The notes beneath the pieces were generated by a model. The model saw only the letters and a list, made by a program, of their open reading frames with translations, had not been told where the DNA came from and did no database searches. From Saprospiraceae bacterium (GTDB taxonomy: Bacteria > Bacteroidota > Bacteroidia > Chitinophagales > Saprospiraceae), in contig JALVEF010000220.1 in NCBI GenBank assembly GCA_027031185.1, forward strand, positions 1 through 12,043: a DNA stretch of 12,043 nucleotides. Reading direction: 5' to 3'. This document shows positions 7,501 to 12,043 of this stretch, one piece after another (position 1 is the stretch's first letter; every line of letters starts with the position of its first letter). Both the position numbers and the translations under genes were made by a program.

Positions 7501-8560
7501 AGTCAATCCCGATCAGGGGGATCTTGGTACAATAGGTATTGGCACCGGACGGACACGAGCAGTCGGCCTCTCCGTCAATATCATCGGCACCGTAATAATA
7601 GGCCAATGAACGAGAGGTATCACAGCCCACAAAGTCGTCATTGTCACAGCCCAGGTCGGCGTCCACCCACATCGCAAAATAGCAGTCCTGAATGGTATCC
7701 TGCGCCTTATTGATGAGCCGGTAGCGCATAAACGTCATATCGTTCAGCTCATCGTTGGTCGCAAATCCAAAGGCCTGCACCTGCACTTCCATCCGGATAG
7801 GTACGCCGTTAGAAATTTTGTGGGGGCCCCCATTGTCATTGTAAATCTGAAAATACATCTGGTCGGCATAGATGGTATCCGGGCAGCCACGGATTTGGAT
7901 CACCGGATAATCTCCATCCAGGGGATTAAAAATGCCATCTTCGTTTTGGTCGTGAAACGGGGCCAGATCCTGGTCCGGCAGCGGGAAGCCATTGGGCTGA
8001 AACAAAAAGAACGGGTTCCCTTTTGCCGGGTAAGATTTTAATTCATCCGGAATATCATCTTCCGTCACATCGCCGCCGCTCAGCCGCCACTTGGCGAGAA
8101 AAGCGTCTATATCAGCTCCTTTGACAAGGAAATGACGATCCCATTGGTCACAGATCGGCGCATCCGTCAGCCCGTTTTCATCCAACGGGCCGGGGTAGAA
8201 GTCCGCCCCGCTGTTGGCATAATCCGAAGCGGCAATCTTGAGGTTGCCGGCCGGGTCAAAACCACCCATCCAAACCGCACCGGCGAAGATGGATGAGACT
8301 TCCGGCAAACCGGAGGCCGGATCTACATTGGGCACGATGTATTTGGCATCGTTGTAATCCCACCAGAAGTCACCGCGTGAGAGCAAACGCGCCCGCACGT
8401 TATTGACATCCAAATCCACTTGGGCATCTCCCGGCTGACAATCGCCCCTGAAATCCACCTGGACTCCTCCCGATGGTTTGGGCCGATTGGCCGGATTCCT
8501 GCTCCAAGCACTCACCTGAACTGCCCCTATCAGGAAAATGAGCAAAAGGATCTTCTTCAT
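4538..8560 (-). CDS. Giant exported multidomain protein with T9SS-like C-terminal domain
   Basis: A 1340-residue protein with a signal peptide (MKKILLLIFL, cleavage near A18). No enzyme fold was recognised. An N-terminal region of about 480 residues contains a calcium-loop-like DQNEDGIFNPLDGD (204-217), a Cys/Asp-rich block with DADLGCDNDDFVGCD (300-314) and further cysteines at 334, 336 and 344, and a proline run (381-385). A region resembling fibronectin/Ig-type beta-sandwiches follows (about 510-700, with FEGYLIYQ near 556). The later part has a second acidic motif (DADADGNPVPDGDGEG, about 1005-1020) and WFPGYAVDVETGKRLNI (about 1023-1039). The end (about 1225-1330) resembles a T9SS type A/FlgD-like domain: VVPNPYYG, VTIYSLDGKFI, ASGVYLIHVKA. 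A further tail, WFGMNRQFDPSGL, extends past the usual end. The ATG at 8560 has an A-rich leader (GAAAAATTGAAATC) and sits 36 bp after the receptor gene. Proteins with these motifs are, from memory, widespread as hypothetical proteins in Bacteroidota/Ignavibacteria. A cell-surface location is likely; the role is unknown. Confidence 0.8.
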   Translation of the reverse strand: MKKILLLIFLIGAVQVSAWSRNPANRPKPSGGVQVDFRGDCQPGDAQVDLDVNNVRARLLSRGDFWWDYNDAKYIVPNVDPASGLPEVSSIFAGAVWMGGFDPAGNLKIAASDYANSGADFYPGPLDENGLTDAPICDQWDRHFLVKGADIDAFLAKWRLSGGDVTEDDIPDELKSYPAKGNPFFLFQPNGFPLPDQDLAPFHDQNEDGIFNPLDGDYPVIQIRGCPDTIYADQMYFQIYNDNGGPHKISNGVPIRMEVQVQAFGFATNDELNDMTFMRYRLINKAQDTIQDCYFAMWVDADLGCDNDDFVGCDTSRSLAYYYGADDIDGEADCSCPSGANTYCTKIPLIGIDYFRGPLDEFGNELGMSSFTYYNRPGTTPPPPPNTTDPGSATEFYNYLTGRWRDGSPYYGGDDGFQDPQYPVIKYAFPGYPDDPNGWSMAQSGAIPADRRTVQASGPFTLVPGATNELIIGLPWVPNVEHPAPDITKLLAADDKAQNLFDACFNLTDGPDAPDLEVIELDQGIVLTLTNSTVSNNYKEEYKGADLGHAGQFYHFEGYLIYQTKSANVSLAQLNDPDVSRLVAQSDVKNGISKLYNWEIVAKNPDPNNPNPIYAPKLMVAGQDKGIKHSYYFTKDAFGVGEAPLINHRKYYYVAVAYASNNFEPFDPETGTGQNQTFLVGRKTAYGLKIKPVTVIPRPSTYDLIGASYGDGPVVTRISGLGTGTNFLKISKDMREAAIDNTGDKPVTYLPGKSPINVKVVNPFKVQGGKFRFTITDGTSPNDPPHSIDGNDSLRWTLDKLDENGNVVATVTSERDLSFFNEQIISEFGISIEIGQVKEPGVSITDPGAYGIEVTYADPDKPQWLISAKDDTGIGGSPLGRRNINFVSDNDVQPNKAFTENVDNAVAFYPFFLLNTQRKDDNTSYFITPGWIDNKAGIMRKMDSLYHLNNVDIVLTSDKSKWSRCVVLEAASSLYGISAVGDPGIKPVGNRKQYRLRAAPSVGKDADADGNPVPDGDGEGMGWFPGYAVDVETGKRLNILFAENSTFRVDDDIYPPSLNIFNGEKPRGGDMMFNPSSIQLIDMGFVQGTNPLDPEPTVNSMYLGGQHVVMVTYDEYDGCAQLRQMIESAANSTKMAKPLAHIQWAGMLMAAPGEKMLSYADGLIPNDVTISLRAANPYTTTLSSVPVSASIQEKEYGPLPVYEFDFNGLENRQLTTEAEINNALDAINVVPNPYYGYAYYERSQFTTIVKITNLPAKCTVTIYSLDGKFIKRFKRDEAPFVDPTTGYARQIAPDIEWDLKNASGIPVASGVYLIHVKAPGLGERVIKWFGMNRQFDPSGL

Positions 8561-8596
8561 GATTTCAATTTTTCAGATGTAAAACTGTGACCGCAC

Positions 8597-11500
8597 TTAA
8601 AAGTCGAAGATTACTCCCATGTAAAGCCGGCGCGGCAAGACAAAATTGTCCTGATCCAGCAAGCCCCACTTGTAGAAGTTGAGGTAAGACTCAATATTCC
8701 GTCCGGAATTTCGGATACTGTTCAGCCCGTTCATCCCCAATTCCGTAGCGAGAAAGCCATCGTCATACGCCGAGCCGGTAGCCGGATAGACATCAATGAC
8801 GTTGGCCGTATTCAGGATGTTTTCACCCCGGAAATATATGTTGAGAAACAGCGGGCGCTTGGCGTCCTTCTTGGTCAGGCGGAAATCCTTGTCAATGCGG
8901 AAACCCACGGTATAGGACCACGGCATCCGCGAGCCGTTCAGTGCACCTTCGGTCACCGAACCGCTGTACAAAGTCGGAATCGCCTTGGCCGTATAGGGCC
9001 GGCCGGAGTGGGTACTGACGAGCAAGTTGGCGCCTGCATTTTCAAAGATGTATTTGCCAAAAAGGCGCGGCCCTTCTTTCTCCTTGAACCGGTAGTCCAA
9101 AATGGCCTGTATGGTATGGCGCTGGTCAAAGTCCAGCGGTGACGTGGTACGGATGATACCGCGCGTGGAGATACCTGCACTCGAGTTGGCATCTGAGCCC
9201 GTACCATTGACAAATTGCAAGGTGTACGTAAGGAATAAGGAAGCATTGCCCGTACGGCGCAGGTCGTACTCAAACGTGAATCCCTTGGTAGTGGAGAAGT
9301 CCAAATTGTCATACGTCGTATAGCGTCCGGCAATAGGCACATAAGCGATAATGCGACGCTGGATCAAATCCCGCATCTCTTGGTAGAAAGCCGTAAGCTT
9401 TATGGACGAGTTCTTAGTGACGCGCTGCTGGAAACCCACGGCATAGTCCACCGCCTTCTGCGTCTTCAGGTCCGGATTATTTTTGGCCCTACTTAAATTA
9501 TCGGTGAAAAAGTTGTAATAATCCAACGGTGTAGCGATGGTATTGGATGTCGGGCGCTGCGACAAAATGTCGTAATGTGCGAAGAAATTGGCCTGGTCGG
9601 AAATGGGGAATGAGAAAGACAACCGGGGCGAGATGTCCCACTTGGGCTCAAAGTCTTTGAAGGACAGGTCCGGATCAAAGTCTTTCGAGGTGATTTTGAC
9701 CGGCTCCCCGCCGACATACGCGGGCTGGACCACACCACCACCGAAGATGACGTTGCCATCCGGCGCCTCGGAGCCATTGGCATAATACCACTGGTCACCG
9801 TTACGGTACGCTTTTACCTTGCTGCTGCCGGCCTTCTCCACATAGACTTTAAAGTCATCGCCGATACCCGGCGGCTTGGGCGTCCCATTCTCATTGTGAA
9901 AGTCAGCGGCATTCTTGATGGCGTACAATGAGTACTTGTCGCGGAGTACCTTGGTATTGGCATCATAGCGGTCCACGCGCACTCCAATCTTGAAGATCAT
10001 CTCATCATAGATGAACTTGTCCTGGATATAGCCGCCCATATAGATGGGCTGGGCAGGTGCGACGGGGAAGTTGCGGTTGCCGTTGGCATCCACCGATTTA
10101 AAGAAATCGTTGAAAGTCGTCCCGGGCGCTACAGGGTTGCCCAGATAATCGAAGCCGTAATAGTCCAAGGTACGATTGCCATTTTCATGGTTGCCGACAA
10201 TTTCGGCGCCGGCAAACAAATCCAGCGTCATATCATCCGGCGACAGGCCGTTGACATTGACGTACTCCTTGAGCCCCAGCCCCAATTTTTCGCGGATGGC
10301 CATAAAAAAGTGCTTTTCATCCTGATAGGTCGGGTCCAATTGCGGGTTGTACTGACTAAACTCAACCGCCTGACCCAGAATCATCGTATCAATCGTACCG
10401 ATGACATCTCCGGCATCCACCCCAACCAGCGGATTATTGGCTGCGGTGAGTGCGATATTCCACAAGTGCTGAGGACTTATATTGTAGTCTTTGTCCAACC
10501 GTTGTTCGTACTGGAAGCCCATATTGATGGAGTGCACGGCGGCTTTTCCGGGCTTGATGTCAAAGGACAAATTCGCCTGCACGGAATACAAATCCTGGCT
10601 GCCGTACTGATAGTTGTCATACACCTGATTGGCATTCTTATAAATCGGCGAGTCAAACTTACGCAGTACGCCCCAGATATTATCGGTCGTATTGGTGGCT
10701 ACTCCATTAAGGCGGGTGATATCCTGAAAGCTTTCCACGGCATCGTAGCTGTTGTAAGCGGATAGGCCGGGATTGTACGTACTGGGCGAATACCCGTCAA
10801 AGACCTGGGTGTATCCGTTGTGGAACACGTAAAGGATGGCACCGGCCGGCGTAGTGACGGTACCGGCACCGGGGGGCGCTTCGGTAGAGTCTGCCGTAAT
10901 GGCAATAGAGGGCTCCCAGTGGAAATCAATCTTGCCGGCGTGGCCATACTGGAAGAGCTTATCCTTAAAGCGCTTGTCCTGGCGGCTGTACTGCCGATGC
11001 TCCACAGAGCCAAGCAGTGTATAGGCGATATTGCGAATCAACCCGGCTTTGTCATCCGCACTGCCGGCGCCCCACTTGCCCAGGCGATGGCGCAGGCGCA
11101 AGATGCCCCGCACGCGATTGTCATTAAAAGTGGGGTTGTTATGGGAGTTCATGAACTGCCAGCCAAAAGGCGTAAACCGGTCTTTCCGGTCATTATACGT
11201 GCCGGTGAACGTGAGCTGCAAACGATCGGTCAGTTTGGCATCCAGTTTGGTGGTCAGGGTCAAGACCTTCTCCTCTTCGTCGGGATTGTATTTCAAGCGC
11301 CATACATCCACGCCGGACTCGCCTTCGTTACCGACCGTGACGTACTGCTCCGCCGTGGCAAACGGGGAGCCGTTTTGTACAAAGACCGGCTGCTGTTCGG
11401 CTTTGCGCTTGGATTCATCACTGGCCACGTAAATGGGCGTAAGCGGCGGGCGGTCGTCTTTGCGAATGCGATATTGGCCGGAGATACGATACCCCAGAAT

Positions 11501-12043
11501 ACTCTTCTTCAGCCCGTTTTCCTTTTTGGTCAGGATGGGACCGGCCAGGTTCAGATAGCCGAGATTGTAGCCGTAGGGATCCAGAAACTGGGATGTCTCT
11601 ACTTCCAGATTGGCGGAGAAGTCACGGGAGGGGCCTTTGGAAATCACGGAAATAATCCCCCCGCCGGTGTCTCCATACTTGGCCTCAATACCACCGGTCA
11701 TGACTTCCAACTGCTCTATTTCGGTGATGGGCGGCAGAGGCCCGCGGATCCGCACATCGTCGAGATAAAAGACGGTGGAGTTGGAGCGCGCCCCCTTTAC
11801 GTTGATGTTGCCGCTGCCGTTGTCCACTGTGTTGACGGCCGCCACGGTATTGATGACTCCTATAGCAGACCGTACAGGCAGATTTTTGATCTGATCGGCC
11901 GTAAAGGTCTGGCCGTCCTTGCCGTCTTTCTCAATCAGGGGAGCTTTATATCTTTCACCAATCACTTCGACCGTCGCGACCACGACGCCCTCGGTTAAGA
12001 CGGCGTCCAATTTGGTCACACCGCCGGCCTTGACAATGACATC
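8597..12043 (-). CDS. TonB-dependent outer-membrane receptor (5' end beyond window)
   Basis: The frame is open to the window edge, so 1148 residues are visible and the N-terminus is missing. A GTG at 12019 is internal: codons upstream continue in frame as DVIVKAGG, the end of a carboxypeptidase-regulatory-like beta-sandwich domain. A plug domain follows (visible residues about 40-150), with FTADQIKNLPVRSA, NVKGARSNSTVFYLDDV, a TonB-plug-like ITEIEQLEVMTGGIEAKYG and GGGIISVISKG. The rest is a 22-stranded-type barrel with many aromatic strands, ending GRNIESYLNFYKWG and YMGVIFDF; the terminal Phe is the expected assembly signal. Such receptors import ligands energised by TonB-ExbBD. No SusD gene follows, which argues against a classic SusCD pair; the next gene, 36 bp away, encodes the giant exported protein. 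The ligand cannot be deduced. Long open frames on the opposite strand within this gene are codon-bias shadows. Confidence 0.92.
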   Translation of the reverse strand, partial: DVIVKAGGVTKLDAVLTEGVVVATVEVIGERYKAPLIEKDGKDGQTFTADQIKNLPVRSAIGVINTVAAVNTVDNGSGNINVKGARSNSTVFYLDDVRIRGPLPPITEIEQLEVMTGGIEAKYGDTGGGIISVISKGPSRDFSANLEVETSQFLDPYGYNLGYLNLAGPILTKKENGLKKSILGYRISGQYRIRKDDRPPLTPIYVASDESKRKAEQQPVFVQNGSPFATAEQYVTVGNEGESGVDVWRLKYNPDEEEKVLTLTTKLDAKLTDRLQLTFTGTYNDRKDRFTPFGWQFMNSHNNPTFNDNRVRGILRLRHRLGKWGAGSADDKAGLIRNIAYTLLGSVEHRQYSRQDKRFKDKLFQYGHAGKIDFHWEPSIAITADSTEAPPGAGTVTTPAGAILYVFHNGYTQVFDGYSPSTYNPGLSAYNSYDAVESFQDITRLNGVATNTTDNIWGVLRKFDSPIYKNANQVYDNYQYGSQDLYSVQANLSFDIKPGKAAVHSINMGFQYEQRLDKDYNISPQHLWNIALTAANNPLVGVDAGDVIGTIDTMILGQAVEFSQYNPQLDPTYQDEKHFFMAIREKLGLGLKEYVNVNGLSPDDMTLDLFAGAEIVGNHENGNRTLDYYGFDYLGNPVAPGTTFNDFFKSVDANGNRNFPVAPAQPIYMGGYIQDKFIYDEMIFKIGVRVDRYDANTKVLRDKYSLYAIKNAADFHNENGTPKPPGIGDDFKVYVEKAGSSKVKAYRNGDQWYYANGSEAPDGNVIFGGGVVQPAYVGGEPVKITSKDFDPDLSFKDFEPKWDISPRLSFSFPISDQANFFAHYDILSQRPTSNTIATPLDYYNFFTDNLSRAKNNPDLKTQKAVDYAVGFQQRVTKNSSIKLTAFYQEMRDLIQRRIIAYVPIAGRYTTYDNLDFSTTKGFTFEYDLRRTGNASLFLTYTLQFVNGTGSDANSSAGISTRGIIRTTSPLDFDQRHTIQAILDYRFKEKEGPRLFGKYIFENAGANLLVSTHSGRPYTAKAIPTLYSGSVTEGALNGSRMPWSYTVGFRIDKDFRLTKKDAKRPLFLNIYFRGENILNTANVIDVYPATGSAYDDGFLATELGMNGLNSIRNSGRNIESYLNFYKWGLLDQDNFVLPRRLYMGVIFDF

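Noticed and set aside
10820..11998. Plus-strand 392-residue open frame opposite the TonB receptor
   Set aside because: It is antisense to a well-supported receptor; its composition reflects the codon bias of the real gene and no domain is recognisable. The same applies to plus-strand frames at 3637-4269, 5720-6370, 6896-7609 and 10187-10765.
12017..12019. GTG start for the TonB receptor
   Set aside because: The frame remains open upstream to the window edge and encodes a plausible continuation of the N-terminal beta-sandwich domain, so the true start lies outside.
4538..12043. SusC/SusD polysaccharide utilisation locus
   Set aside because: The gene after the receptor lacks SusD features (no lipoprotein signal or TPR-rich fold) and no glycan-active enzyme is present in the window.

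Overview
The window looks like chromosomal DNA of a Bacteroidota bacterium, probably a Saprospiria/Chitinophagia-type lineage. The reasons are the PorV-family outer-membrane protein, a C-terminal domain resembling type IX secretion (T9SS) sorting domains, a carboxypeptidase-regulatory-like TonB-dependent receptor, a typical Bacteroidota GreA, and A-rich leaders in place of clear Shine-Dalgarno sites. All six recognisable genes lie on the minus strand, so transcription runs from high to low coordinates. No rRNA, tRNA, CRISPR array, transposase or integrase was recognised.

Positions 3334-12043 hold a cell-envelope cassette. A TonB-dependent receptor, whose 5' end lies beyond the window, is followed after 36 bp by a 1340-residue exported multidomain protein with a T9SS-like C-terminus. 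A perfect 16-bp hairpin then precedes a PorV/PorQ-family beta-barrel gene, and a rho-independent terminator follows it. There is no SusD gene beside the receptor, so this is not a standard SusCD glycan-uptake pair. The likely reading is a surface system in which a dedicated PorV paralogue may handle the giant protein and the receptor moves a ligand or works with that protein. This is inference; the ligand is unknown.

Positions 2997-3333 are intergenic and contain four copies of a 13-bp motif arranged as two direct and two inverted copies, which can form a long hairpin upstream of greA. Positions 1188-2996 hold a compact housekeeping cluster: greA (transcript cleavage factor), a HIT-family hydrolase (4 bp after greA), and a CzcD-like zinc/divalent cation exporter (29 bp later).

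Positions 1-1187 are a non-coding repeat region. Two full copies and one interrupted copy of a roughly 300-bp unit are packed with GC-rich palindromes. Each full copy contains a 103-106-bp MITE-like element with 15-bp inverted ends. Next come dispersed TTCGAC..GCTCA motifs and a T-rich heptamer array abutting the end of the exporter gene.
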